Part shown: in pieces, positions 21,626-32,848 of the stretch
Position numbering within the stretch: the first letter of the stretch is position 1
Layout: each line of letters starts with the position of its first letter
DNA from: Chalara sp. BL73
Lineage: Eukaryota; Ascomycota; Leotiomycetes; Helotiales
Length of the DNA: 64,000 bases
Direction: 5' to 3'
Assembly (NCBI GenBank): GCA_918026815.1
Contig: CAKJVC010000139.1
Coordinates: 372,001-436,000, forward strand
Position numbers and translations under genes: made by a program
The notes under the pieces: generated by a model
Databases searched by the model: none
What the model was told of the DNA's origin: nothing
Seen by the model: the letters and a program-made list of their open reading frames with translations, nothing else

Positions 21626-23368
21626 AGTCTGTAATTATTGAGGTTAGATTAGGTACTTCGGTGGTAGGTTGATCTAATGGGGACAAACGAAGACCAAAGT
21701 TTCTTCTTAAGCAAGGTATGGATATATTTATACTAATTGAGTAAGTAGAGCTCTATCTAGGCAAATTGTTAGCCTAGTGTGCCATTTCGTCTGATCTTAT
21801 TTAGCCGCGGGAAAGTAACTGGGATGACAGCAGATAGCGAACTATTAATATCAACCCACGTGGGATTCATTTGGCAGCTGTATTTTATGGGATTTCTATT
21901 CAAGTTTAACATATTGGATGCTCCCAGATTGTTACACATTGACTATTAATACAGGAACAAGAACCGAAGCATCATAAGCTCTCTCCTATTATATATAAAA
22001 CAATTGATTCCCTTCAAACGCAGTGAAGTAACAGCAACAGGATCATGAATGGTTTCAACCACCTGGATAAATGTGAAAATGAAAGTCACAGGCTTGCTTT
22101 CAAGGACCCGAAATCAGCCAGTCAAGAATGAGCTTGGAGAGTTCCTTGACTTATCTCGGAACAAGAATCTGCCACTCTGTACAATATGAACGGGTGACAA
22201 CATCAGATTAGGGCAACGGTGCAAACTGCCTAAAAGCCAGGTTTAGAATGTACCCCGCAAAAGCTTAATCCTAAATCTACGGGGGATGAAATATGTCAAG
22301 ATCTGAGCTAGCCATCTTTCCGAGAAGCTAGATTTAGGCAGATTCTCGGTAGTCGGTAACTTTGCCGGGACCGGGTAAAATGCGCTTTGTAGGATATTGA
22401 AGGAGGAAGGCAGGCTTGGAGTGGCAGTGGAAGCTGAAGAGATGATACGTGAGATGTAAGGACGCGTAATCAATATAAAATAGAGGTAAGTTACTTCGTT
22501 GTCCGAGGAACTCAATAAAGAACAAACTTGTAGAAGAGTCGTAATCCAGAATTGGCTGGGAGAAGCCATTGAAAAGTCTTTATGATCACGACTCTGAGGT
22601 GAAAATATCGAAACCAACACTCAGTACTGAATCAATATTTTTCCGGGGTCGTGCGTAGTTGTTAATTGATTGCAACTTAAGATTAAACTTGGACTATTTG
22701 GGGGATATTTAGCTTTCTGTTAACTCTTCGAAATCCAGGTACGACAATAAATGCTTCCGCAGGGGCTAGAAGGTTAGTGTAGCGTTGAAAGATGCCAGTG
22801 ACTCTCTGCCCGCCATCATATCTGTAATCATAGTCGTTCTCTTGTTCATGTCATATTATTTACCTGTAATTACCACATAGTCAAACATAACAGCCAACCA
22901 TATCCAAAAGCCTTGTTAGATACAAGCAGTATGGCCCCCCCCCCCCCCCCCCCCCTCTTCTAGGATTCCTCTGTAAGTTTGTAAACCAGAGTATCGAGTA
23001 TCATCCGTGATACGTGTCCTTTCGTTCTTTACCCTACTATTGAGTTAGTTGAATCAAGCCAACGCAAGGAGATCTTACATTCTGGTCAGAAAGTATGAGG
23101 AATTCGCCAGAACCCGCTTTATCATTGACTTCTGGATGTTACCATCTATTCCTACGTCAGGTAATCTCAAATTGTCCGTTACAGGACTACCTTTCTTCGA
23201 CTAAGGCTTATTGGAAATTGCCACCATCTGCAGGAACCAAATCCGTGAGTAAAACCACTTGATTCCGTAAATAGATTTTGCATCACAATAAAGTGTGGAA
23301 TCGTATAGAGCAAATAATCTCAGTGAAACATAGCTACATGCCATTGTAACTCCACTCAATTGGAAGAA
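21626..23368. other. Intergenic region with a poly-C tract
   Basis: This lies upstream of the esterase gene and downstream of the Zn2Cys6 gene. A 125-residue open frame at 22243-22620 on the minus strand shows no domain and is not called. A 21-base C run lies at 22935-22955. Nothing else is recognised. Confidence 0.45.
22935..22955 (+). repeat. Poly-C homopolymer, 21 bases
   Basis: An uninterrupted run of 21 C residues occurs in non-coding DNA. The exact count is prone to sequencing error. Confidence 0.9.
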
Positions 23369-25010
23369 CTACCATTCTATAACCTCCTTCCGCAAGATTT
23401 TATTCGGTCCATCCACGCATGTCGCTCTTTGATAATATTTGATCAAGCACTTTCTCTCCCCAAACAAAAATCTCTTGTACAAAACAGAAATCCGAACTGA
23501 AGGTGGGATATCTTTAGCCGTCAAAACTTCCCCCAAGCCTCCCTCCTCTTTTTGTATTACCCACTCCGCTATCGCGATAAGCACGTCTGAATTCCACACG
23601 CCTTCTATCTGAGGACATTTTTTTAACAAAGCAAGCGCTCTTCTGCGTATAATTGGATCTCGGCACATAGACGCTGTAGCGTATAGAGGATACGCGAGGT
23701 TCAGGTCCACAGAATAGGAAGGGTGAAGAAGCAGCGAGCCAGTTAGGCTTATTATACGCTCGAATTCAGGACTGTAATTATCAAATCCCATATCATCAGG
23801 CGTTGGTTTAGCTTGGTTCGAGATCGAGGCGATGAGATGCCTTGCTTTCAACATCACTATAGCACGGAGCTCTCTTGTCTCCATATTAGTACCACGTTGT
23901 TTGACAAAGCCATTTAACGCCTCTAGCCAGTCTCGGAGTAAGACCTCGAGCTCATTGTGTACTCTACTGCATTGCCCCCGAAGGGTGTCTGGGCAGGCGA
24001 CATTCAGCTCTCGAGATTGAGCGGTTTGATAAAGGTTAAACGTCCAATATGTGCAGCGGGTGGTTTGAGAAAAGTTTAACATCCAATATAACAAGATTAC
24101 CAAACTTTCATCGGCCTCTTTCAACGATGAGAAAGCGACTGGTATTGACACTGCGTCGAATGCGCTTTCAGCGTGGTCGAAGAGTTGGTCGTACTTAATG
24201 CGTCTATCCTCCATATAATTATTCGCAGATATATCTAGACGAGTGAAGATCGGTATTAATGTTTTCTTGACGAGTGCCTTATCAAAAATCAAGTTCTCAG
24301 AAGGGCTCTTTGTTTCTGATTCGGGATCATCCGAGAGCGAATCTCGAAGAATTCTCATTCCCCAGTCCAGGTGAAATAATGCGGCGCGATGGTTCTTCTG
24401 AAATGACTCAACGAAAAAGAATAAAACGCTAGAGGTCAGGGCCACTTCAACTGAACGAGACGCAGCTGGCGGAAGGGAGCAGCAATATCGCACCGCCTTA
24501 GTGTTCTGCTGGATGGCAAAATTTTGTCGGGCCAACCACACATCATCTTTTTGAATGGTAGTTGACATTTCATGAATAGCGCTGAGCGCGATCACAGCGT
24601 GTAGTACAGTAGGGTCGGCATGAGTTGCAGGCAAGACTAGTTTGCTCCAGAAATCGGATGGGATATAGCCAGATATCTCTGGCATGGTCTTCTCGTAGAA
24701 GAATTGGAAACTCCTCCGCTCCTCCACATCTCTGCCAATATTTACGGGCAGGCTTATCATTGCGCTATGATCAAAACTTGACGGAAAACTCCTTGGTTGG
24801 GGTACTGGCTCATACCCATCACATTTCCGTCCTGTGCTTGTGCATCTGCTACAATGTGGCTTTTCTTCTCCACATTTTATCCTTCGATGCCTACGCATGA
24901 GGTTATTATCATTTCAACGCTTTATATAACATAGCTTACTTGCAAGTAATGCAACCCGTTTTGACCTTTGGTTTCTTGGCCCTTTGTCTTTCTTTAACTG
25001 GTCTCCCCAT
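23369..25010 (-). CDS. Zn2Cys6 transcription factor, 530 aa
   Basis: Exon 1 is 25010-24940 and exon 2 is 24890-23369. The short first exon (MGRPVKERQRAKKPKV, then TGCITCK) carries the first two cysteines. The donor GTAAGC and acceptor GCGTAG join it to the rest, giving a complete binuclear cluster C-x2-C-x6-C-x6-C-x2-C-x6-C (CITCKHRRIKC, then HCSRC and GRKC). Basic residues before the cluster fit a nuclear signal. The remainder (FQFFYEKTMPEISGYI, HADPTVLHAVIALSAIHE) matches the fungal-specific transcription factor domain 2 type. It should bind DNA and act as a gene regulator. The nearest genes of interest are the cyclase-family and O-methyltransferase genes 1.6-3.1 kb away, so a local pathway role is possible but unproven. 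Confidence 0.92.
24891..24939 (-). other. Intron splitting the zinc cluster of the Zn2Cys6 gene
   Basis: The 49-nt intron starts GTAAGC and ends GCGTAG. It lies between the second Cys codon and the HRRIKC segment, a common intron place in this family. Confidence 0.88.
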
Positions 25011-26638
25011 CTCGTATAGAAATAGCTAGGCACGAGGTTCATACAAAAGTCTTTGAGGGACTGTTCCGAAAGCTGGGATGTTATATAGCACTACGAATTG
25101 ACTTTGAAGCCTCGCTTTTTTCGTATGTAAAGCTCGTAAGGCATACCGCCGAGATACCCTTGTTATTTGCCCTATTTGCTCTGCATTACGGACAGACCAA
25201 TTGTGTTCTCAAAAACATTGAGTCAGCATAAAAACACTATACCTGAACTTAGTTCTCGTTGTCGCCGACCAGTCATAGTGGAAAAGGGGCCCGTAAGCCA
25301 CGGAGTCCAATAATCCGGAAAAGCCCCAAAGGAGCAGACCGAACACAAACCTTATTCAAGCCTTATAGTTGATGATCGGACGCTCAATCTCACCGGTCGG
25401 AATGGCCTGCAGTCATGACCACGTGGGATGGTTCCATGGGAAATGTCTAGGCATCAGCTACCGTTCTTGGCTGTCAGATCTTCTGGAAATGTCGTACCAA
25501 TACAGCGGAAAGCCAATCATCACGACCATGTAGCGCGCAAATACTCATGCATGCAGTGACCTTGTGCTACCGAATCTGCGAGGGACCTCCTGCTTAGCCC
25601 CCAACGTTTATCCTGACAGAGGGGAAAGAAGCTGAATCAAGGGTCGGTATCTCCGAACCGCGGGTTCTTATCTTCGCTATATCTCCTTGCATTCCAGTTG
25701 CTCGGTTTCCAGTTCCCTTTCACCCGTATATTTCAGGCCACAAAGACGGAGGTAAGTGTATCAGTAGCTGTGCAACCACACTTCAGAACAGGTCGCCTGT
25801 TTTTACTAGAATGGGGGGTTAATTGCCGAAACTTGTTTCGCAAACCTATCTCGTATTCATGGTATCCAGCTTGGAGTTTGAAGACCAAATATTATGTGGC
25901 TTGGGAATCATTCGAGGCAGCCAGGCTCTATCATACCTCTATCACATCTCTCTCGTACTATGAACCAAGGAGAGACTATCTAAGGAGATTCCTATGACTG
26001 CTGGATGGATTTGCAATGCTGCGCGTTGTCGGAATATGTGTACTTGGATCCGACTTCATGTGCGAAGCGACAAAGACAGCCCGGGCTCGAAGCAAAATGG
26101 GGAGACAGCGGTTAAAGGTTAGCGTAGGAGGGCTTTCACTTACTGAGTATTTGCATTTGTTATGGTGAGACATGCGCCACCCAACCCTCTTTCAACATAC
26201 AATATCCAGGGCCTAAAATATAGGTTATTGGAAGCATGCATACCATACTCACATGAATTGATATGTCTCCACGGAGGAACCAATATACTAAAGTTCTGTT
26301 TTGTGGTAGCGAACTCGTAGGGCTGTGAGTCAAATCCCACCCAAAAGCATCAGGTTATGGAACTTTTTGATTGGTGGAAATTCGACGATGCCATCGGCTT
26401 CCCTTCGCGCTATTATATCGTTTCTCACGAGATGCAAGGCACCTCTCGAATCAAAGTTGAGGGTATCGGTCAACTCACTAAAATCATATAAATCCGGGTT
26501 TCGGGAGACTGTACCCCGCCAGGGCCTATGTCATCCGAAACTTCACATTACCCCACTCTAGAGCTGGACGTCATATCTAACTGAAAGCTACCAAAGACTT
26601 CACACCACTTATTCATAGTTTTGGTTAAAAAAAAGAAA
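25011..26638. other. Divergent intergenic region
   Basis: This is the upstream DNA shared by the Zn2Cys6 gene (minus) and the cyclase-family gene (plus). Short open frames lack domains. It probably holds both promoters. No motif is claimed. Confidence 0.45.
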
Positions 26639-27823
26639 ATGGCCTCTGCTCAGGCTAGAGGGAACTACTATACTCCCATCCCTCCTCCACACTTCTCGCA
26701 ACTCCCGCTCGACCCTAATGGCCCACCAGGCAACGCATGGGGAAGGTTTGGGCCCGACGATACCCTAGGAATGCTAAACCTCCTCACACCGGCCACCGTC
26801 GCGGAAGCGGCCAAGGAGATTCAAACAGGAATCCGGGTCTCGCTTGACTGGCCCTTGGATAAGCCATCATATCCGAGCTACAAGAGACAGGGTTTTGAGC
26901 ATAAGATTATCAATAAGAAGTTTGAGGACCGTGACGAGTTGAGGTTTGTTAATGATGATATTCTGCACTTCAATACCCAGGGAAGCACGCAGTGGGATGG
27001 TTTTAGGCATTTCGGTATGGGTATCTACCTTGAGGGAGTGGAAGAGTCGTTGACTGGAACAGGAAACGCTAAGCATAAGACATATTACAATAACCACACT
27101 CAAGAAGACATAACGGAGTCTACAGCCCTCGGCATCGATGGTATGTTCCATCCTGAATCCTTTGATGGAAGGCGAAATCTCAGCGCATTGACAACGGACA
27201 GCTTGGGCGGATAGAGGAGGCATCGTTGGCCGCGGTATCCTCATCGACTACGCGCGCTGGGCGGCCGAGCAAAAAATCCCCCTAAACCATTTCACAAAAC
27301 ACATTATTCCCCTCTCTGATCTCCTCCTCGTCATCGCAGTCTGTGACATAACCTTCCGACCCGGCGACATTCTCTTCGTCCGTACGGGCTTCAACGCCGC
27401 CTTCGACAACCTCAGCCCGGAAGAGCAAGAAGCACTGCCCAAGCGAGAAACCCCAGACTTCATTGGGGTGGAGTCATCAGAGCAAATGTTGCGGTTTCTT
27501 TGGGATAACCAGTTCGCGGCTGTAGCTTCTGATTGTCCTAGCTTTGAGAGAAGTCCTGTGAAGGGCTTTGGTGACGACAGGTGGGTTCTACATGAGTGGC
27601 TGCTGGCGGGGTGGGGAATGCCAATCGGGGAGATGTTTGACTTGGAGGAGCTGAGTGAGGTGTGTAACCAAACGGGGAGATACGAATTTTTTTTGAGCAG
27701 CGTGCCGTTAAAGGTACGGATTTCTTATCTCATTCAGTATGCATGGAGTTTTCAGAGATGTACTAACATTGCAAGGTTCCCGGTGGTGTGGCAAGTCCAC
27801 CGAATGCTGTAGCTATTTTCTAG
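26639..27823 (+). CDS. Cyclase-family protein (PF04199 type), 353 aa
   Basis: Three exons join in frame: 26639-27140, 27202-27713 and 27776-27823. The start ATG lies in an A-rich context. The first exon has the fungal cyclase signature (GRFGPDDTLGMLNLLTP, then HFNTQGSTQWDGFRHFG), whose Asp and His residues sit in the metal site of the bacterial kynurenine formamidase relatives. Splicing at GTATGT..GGACAG gives ALGIDAWADRGGIVGRGILIDY, the expected core. The last exon is 15 codons (VPGGVASPPNAVAIF). Members are hydrolases or cyclases often found in fungal metabolite loci; the substrate is unknown. No signal peptide is seen. It lies convergent to an O-methyltransferase gene and divergent from a Zn2Cys6 regulator. 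Confidence 0.9.
27141..27201 (+). other. Intron 1 of the cyclase-family gene
   Basis: The 61-nt intron has donor GTATGT and acceptor GGACAG. Without it the frame stops at 27214. A second intron lies at 27714-27775 (GTACGG..GCAAG, branch TACTAAC). Confidence 0.85.
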
Positions 27824-28155
27824 ATCGTTCAATGGAATGCTTTGAAGGACTAATGTCTTGGAATATCTGCCAATCCCAGCTAATCAAAGCACAGGACTGA
27901 ATGATTCTAAGAGCCACGAATCTCGAATATGTTCATAGTACACACAATCTATTAAAGGTAGGAGATCGTCACCAATCTGACATGTGTATATAGGATTCTT
28001 TGGAAATGGTGATATACGAGTGTTCGAAAACAAATCGAATTGGAAAAAATAAGTTACTTCTATGTATGAAATCGATGCCTATCCTATGCTCACCACCATG
28101 TGAGTCTTGACAGCTCCAGGCTGCACGAAATCAAAGCATCTCCAGCAGGCCACCC
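27824..28155. other. Convergent intergenic spacer
   Basis: This is a short spacer between the 3' ends of the cyclase-family and O-methyltransferase genes. No gene is seen. Confidence 0.5.
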
Positions 28156-29454
28156 TCAAGCCAACTCAAGCTCTATGACTGCCTCGGCACCTCTCGGATC
28201 CGTCCAGAATTTGAGAATTTCAAAGCCGCTCTCCGTCAATAGCTTCCTCCACTGAGCCTGCGTTCTCTCTCCTGCTGACAGCAAATTCATCATCTCCACA
28301 TCCATGGCAGCTTGTCTTGTCGTCGCACCAGTTGGTGGAAGCACAATATCATGAATGAGAAGCTTAGAATATCCTTTCTTCATGGCTGCTGCAATGTGTG
28401 CGAGTATCTTCTTTGACTCTTCATCAGACCAGTCATGGAAAACAGCATGGAAGAAATAGGCTCGACTGTGTTGAATAGGTTGGGAAGTGAAGAAATCATG
28501 TTCGACGATCTTGACTTTGGAATCCACCTCCGCGGTTGCGACGACGTGGGCCAGGTCTTCAAGAACAAGAGCGCCAGCTGGGAGATCGGGGTATCTGCGG
28601 AGCACATGCACTAAGTCTAACCCAACATTCCCACCTACATCGACAATCAAAGGAGCAGATGAGAGATCAGCGCCTGAGATGAGGTGGGTTCCGATATCGT
28701 AGTATTCAGGCCATGGGATCTTCATTTTGGTCCAGCCTGCCATCATACCCGCGAAGCTGTCTGCGTACGCTCCATTCTGTTGCATACGATCAAAGAACGA
28801 GAGCTTCTCTGGAGTGGCGTCTAAATAATTGCAAATTTTAGGATCTAGGGTTTCCTTGTATGCTGTCTTCGCGAGGAAAACTGGAAGGTTTGCGGCGGGA
28901 ATTAGGACATGGTCGGTGCTATCGGTATATTTGTCAGCTACGTTCTCCTCTATATCAGGCGGTTAGACTCACCCAGCTTGCACTACCTGAGCCATATGAG
29001 TACCTCTTTCCCCCAGTGCGAGTGAGAACTTTGTTGGCTTGAACTTATCCTCACCGATCTCTTCAATATAATCGGAGGAAGATAACAGCCGGAAAAGACG
29101 GCCTAGTCATTATTATTAGCAATTGTATAGCATGGGAATGTGAAAACACATACGAAGAAGGTTCAAATCAATATCAGCATTGGCTAGTTGCTTCACTTCC
29201 TCCAGAGTCTTCTCGCCTGCGCCAGCCTCCAACCATGCCTTCCATATTCCCAAATCAATACAGGTTTGTATAGCCGCATAGCTGACTGGATTGTCGAAAA
29301 CGATATCCCATGCTCTCTCGAATGGTGTTTGTAGGCGATTCAGTAACTGACGAACAGCAGAAATTGTGTTCAATCTCGCAAGACTATCATCTTTATACTG
29401 CTCAAAAGTGATCGCATCAAGTGTCTCAATTGTTGCCGCTGTGTTACCCGCCAT
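28156..29454 (-). CDS. SAM-dependent O-methyltransferase, 397 aa
   Basis: Three exons join in frame: 29454-29154, 29102-28973 and 28918-28156. The N-terminal part is the helical dimerisation domain (AIQTCIDLGIWKAWLEAG, RLFRLLSSSDYIEE). The catalytic half has the SAM-binding motif LIVDVGGNVG (about 234-243), an ALVLEDLAHVV segment, and FHAVFHDWSDEE with the expected catalytic base His305. This is the plant/fungal type II O-methyltransferase plan used on phenolic and polyketide hydroxyls. Introns at 29153-29103 and 28972-28919 have normal signals. It sits next to the cyclase-family gene with converging transcription. The substrate cannot be told from the sequence. No signal peptide is present. 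Confidence 0.93.
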
Positions 29455-31051
29455 GTTGGGAAATGTTTCACAGGTCTCTACCAGAACCTCGACTTCGGGA
29501 TGCGGGGTTGTTATTGCTGAAGAAAACCAGCTGAAGACCCAGCCTTTGCATATGTTGGTGGTGCGTTAGCTTAAGAGGGAGATCGATTGTGATTTGTCGG
29601 GGGTGAGGGAAGGGAGGGGGGCTGGTAACATTCGATTGCAGAAATGACCTGTCACAACTTGAGATTATTCGCGTAAGAACGAAGATAAGCGGTTTGTTTA
29701 AAGATGAAGTTACATCGCGTCGGCAGCCAAGCGGTGTAGATGTCGTTTCCACTGTCTCGGATTCGGACTATCCCGCGCCTTTAGCTACTTGGGAAGATCA
29801 GCTCGGTTGTGATTCACTCACTTCAAATAGATTCTCTAATCCATCCATCGAAAGTCGAAGCCCTTTTTGCAAAATCCTGTTAAGGCTCTGATGAATGCGC
29901 TATTGGCAGGCTGTGCTTCGTCCTTTAGTTGGATACCATTTCGAACCTTTCCTCAGATCAAACCCCGGCGAGGTGGGAGGGATCACATTGCATGGATCTA
30001 GAACTGGTCCCAACTAAACATGAACGTCCAGTCGTCTTCTTTCGGAATGCATGCTTCTACTCTGCAGCATCAAATTCCTCTCCCTCCCTCACTCTTCATG
30101 GCATGAGCCCCGATTTGATTTCATCGAACGACGAGCCCTCCACTACCCACACCCGATACAACCTTGCTGCCCAATATAGCTTTTGATTTCTTTTGTTCCT
30201 CCCGCTTCTGGGGGCGACAGCGGAGACGCCAACATGCCGCAAGCCATAGATAGGTTCGGGGTTTGCTTGGAGCGTTCCCTACAGCAGGCAGCATATCTTG
30301 ATGTACATTCAAACACCATTCATGACACCAGGCATAGCATCTGCTCCTGAAGCCGGCCCAATATTTTGGAGAGAAAGAATTCAAAGTGGGCTTGTCGGAT
30401 TGAGGGGGAGGGGCGACAGATATGAACCGCACACTGCATCTCCCAAGACCCTTCACACCTGATGGAACGCCGCTCACTGACGCGATAATAACATCTAACG
30501 GATTATCTATCGGCATCTCGCATTGATGTCGTCCGAAAGCTGGTGTAACCACAAGAAGGAGCAAACGAAAGCGCAACAAGTATCTCGGTAAAACCACTTC
30601 CCAATTACCCCGCAGCATTCCCGAATTTCCCGGCTACCCGACCCAATCCGGGATCTGCTCCGACGGCGGGTATTGCTCAACCCCTCTTCTTGGACGTCAT
30701 AACGCTCAGCGTTGTATCGGTGATCTTTTTTGGAACATGGGCATGTCACGGGATGGACTGCTGGTCCTTTTATCCTCGAAAATTTTGTGTAGCTTGGTTC
30801 CTGAGCCATGGGGATCTCGGAGCCGGAGGTATGCAAGTTATTCAGTTTCCCAGAGCTTGTTCCTGGCTTCGGCGACAGATCGAGTATACTTCTCTGCATG
30901 GGCGGGGTTTCCTGGTCTCTTTACATTGTGTTGTTGATCTGAGCAAGGTAAGTGGGAGTGTTTTTATTTATTTTATATGTATTTACCTTGATCCTTTTCC
31001 TGAAATTCTACTGTTTCATTCCTTTACCACCATTCCATCCAATTGATCGAA
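29455..31051. other. Divergent intergenic region (1.6 kb)
   Basis: This lies between the O-methyltransferase start (minus) and the GH5 start (plus). Open frames such as 30121-30618 (minus, 165 codons) and 30690-31046 (plus, 118 codons) show no domain or coding-like composition. No gene is supported. Confidence 0.45.
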
Positions 31052-32473
31052 ATGCGGTCCCTTGCCCCCTTGTCTTTTCTTGCCCTGTCCACAGCTACCA
31101 TTTCCGCATCATGGCTACCAATTGACTCAACCCTTCATCGGAACCTCGAACCTCGATGGCAGAAGAATGCCCCTCGAACAGAGAATTCAACAGGAGGATG
31201 GCCATATGGCCCCTTCAAGACCAAAGGACGAGATGTGGTCAACAGCCGAGGAGAAGTAGTAACCTGGGCGGGGGTCAATTGGCCCATGAGCGGCGAGACA
31301 ATGGTACCTGAAGGTCTCGAGTGGGCATCTGCCGAACAAATATTAAACGATGTGGCGAGCGTCGGATTTAACTATATCCGCATGGGCTATGCCATACAGA
31401 TGGTAGATGAGATATATACTCGGAATGGTGACGACATTCCCCTCGAAGTTGCAATGATAACTGCTCTGGGATATGAGAATGGCACAAAAGTCACCAAGGA
31501 AATCATCTCCAAAAACCCTACCTGGACAGAACAAACAACACGTTTCGAGATCTGGTCCGACATAGCGAGCCTTGCACAAAAGAAAGGCATATTCATACAT
31601 CCCGATGTACATGTAGGCAAAGCACAGTGGTGCTGTTCGCACACAGATGGAAATGCCTGGTTCGACGATGTCAATTTCAATGCCACTCATTGGAGACGAG
31701 GACTAAGCTATGTTGCGAAGTGGGCCAAGAATCATCCAAACGTGGTATCAATGAGTCTGAGAAATGAACTAAGAGAAAGTTGGAACAGAACAGATCTCTA
31801 TTATAATTGGGTGACCTTCGTCGGAAACATGAGCGCAGGCGCGGATGCGATTCATGAGGCGAATCCGGATCTGCTTATTACCTGGTCAGGTTTACAGTAT
31901 GACGAGGATCTGTCTGCTGTCACAACCAAGAAGAACCTCCTCACGGCACCGTGCTACAAGTGTACTGCCATTCGTGATGCCGCGAGGAGGGAGCCTGTGT
32001 ATTTCGACCTCGATGCCCATCCCTGGGCTGATAAGATCATTTGGGAATTACATCTTTACCCAATGAGTGAGGATATTGATGTTGGAACTTGCGAGATTGT
32101 CGAAGCGGGGCTATACCGAAACGGATTTAATGCTTTAGGTATAGACCCACCGCCAGCTTGCAATATTACTGGTGATTGTCCTCCTCCGCAGCGTATTACG
32201 CCAGTCATATTCTCAGAGTTTGGACATGCGCAAAACCCCACACTGTATAACGATACGTTGCAGAATTGTGTGAAGGAATACACAAAAAGAAATGGAGTTA
32301 GCTGGATGGTTTGGGGTTTGGCAGGCAGTTATCGGATTAGAAGTGGCGGCCAGGGAGTGTATGACACTTGGGGACTGACAAATTATGAGTGGAATGGCTG
32401 GAATAGTCCTGAAACAATCGAGGGATATTGGAAGCCATGGGTCGAGGCTATGAATGTTACGAAGCTAAGTTAG
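31052..32473 (+). CDS. Secreted GH5-family glycoside hydrolase, 473 aa, single exon
   Basis: The start is the ATG at 31052, opening a signal peptide (MRSLAPLSFLALSTATISAS). The protein has the (beta/alpha)8 pattern of GH5: GVNWPMSGET near the first strand, FNYIRMGYA, an HPDV segment, and the acid/base Glu239 in SLRNELRE, the typical N-E pair after strand 4. HLYP and the nucleophile Glu389 in VIFSEFG follow, then a late WMVWGLAGSY. Several N-glycosylation sites are present. GH5 enzymes cleave beta-linked glucans, mannans or glycolipids; the subfamily cannot be told by eye. There is no carbohydrate-binding module. It probably acts outside the cell on plant or fungal wall glycans. Confidence 0.9.
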   Translation: MRSLAPLSFLALSTATISASWLPIDSTLHRNLEPRWQKNAPRTENSTGGWPYGPFKTKGRDVVNSRGEVVTWAGVNWPMSGETMVPEGLEWASAEQILNDVASVGFNYIRMGYAIQMVDEIYTRNGDDIPLEVAMITALGYENGTKVTKEIISKNPTWTEQTTRFEIWSDIASLAQKKGIFIHPDVHVGKAQWCCSHTDGNAWFDDVNFNATHWRRGLSYVAKWAKNHPNVVSMSLRNELRESWNRTDLYYNWVTFVGNMSAGADAIHEANPDLLITWSGLQYDEDLSAVTTKKNLLTAPCYKCTAIRDAARREPVYFDLDAHPWADKIIWELHLYPMSEDIDVGTCEIVEAGLYRNGFNALGIDPPPACNITGDCPPPQRITPVIFSEFGHAQNPTLYNDTLQNCVKEYTKRNGVSWMVWGLAGSYRIRSGGQGVYDTWGLTNYEWNGWNSPETIEGYWKPWVEAMNVTKLS

Positions 32474-32848
32474 AGAGATTGGCCCCATAAGTGAGAGCAT
32501 AATGGCGACCTTGTTTATTAAACTGTGTTTTTGAATGAGCTTTGATAATCATCAATTTCTGGCAGCGCTTAAGCTTAGCGGTTCGTCTATGTTTGCGGGG
32601 CCTCTAACTCGCCATAAAATTGAGACCTGATCCTTTGTTAGAGAATGGGAAAAATATTCTGGTGGGCATATTGATAGGCTTTTTGGAAAGTTTTAACTAC
32701 TAGAGGAGCTAAAGCATGTCACGTACGACAGCGAGAACCAATAACTTTATCTGGATGTTATTCTTCTTTCTTCTCTTTGGTTGCGCTAGAATTACACAGC
32801 ACGTCACTGAAACGGCAGTCTATCTAAACATCTAGAGCCAATCTATCC
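32474..32848. other. Convergent intergenic spacer
   Basis: This is the 3' flanks of the GH5 gene and of the pseudo-retropepsin gene. Nothing is recognised. Confidence 0.5.

Noticed and set aside
22243..22620. 125-codon minus-strand frame
   Set aside because: There is no domain, no clear signal or splice support, and it lies in AT-leaning spacer DNA.
30121..31046. Two frames of 165 and 118 codons between the methyltransferase and GH5 genes
   Set aside because: They have no domain and lie in a divergent promoter region.
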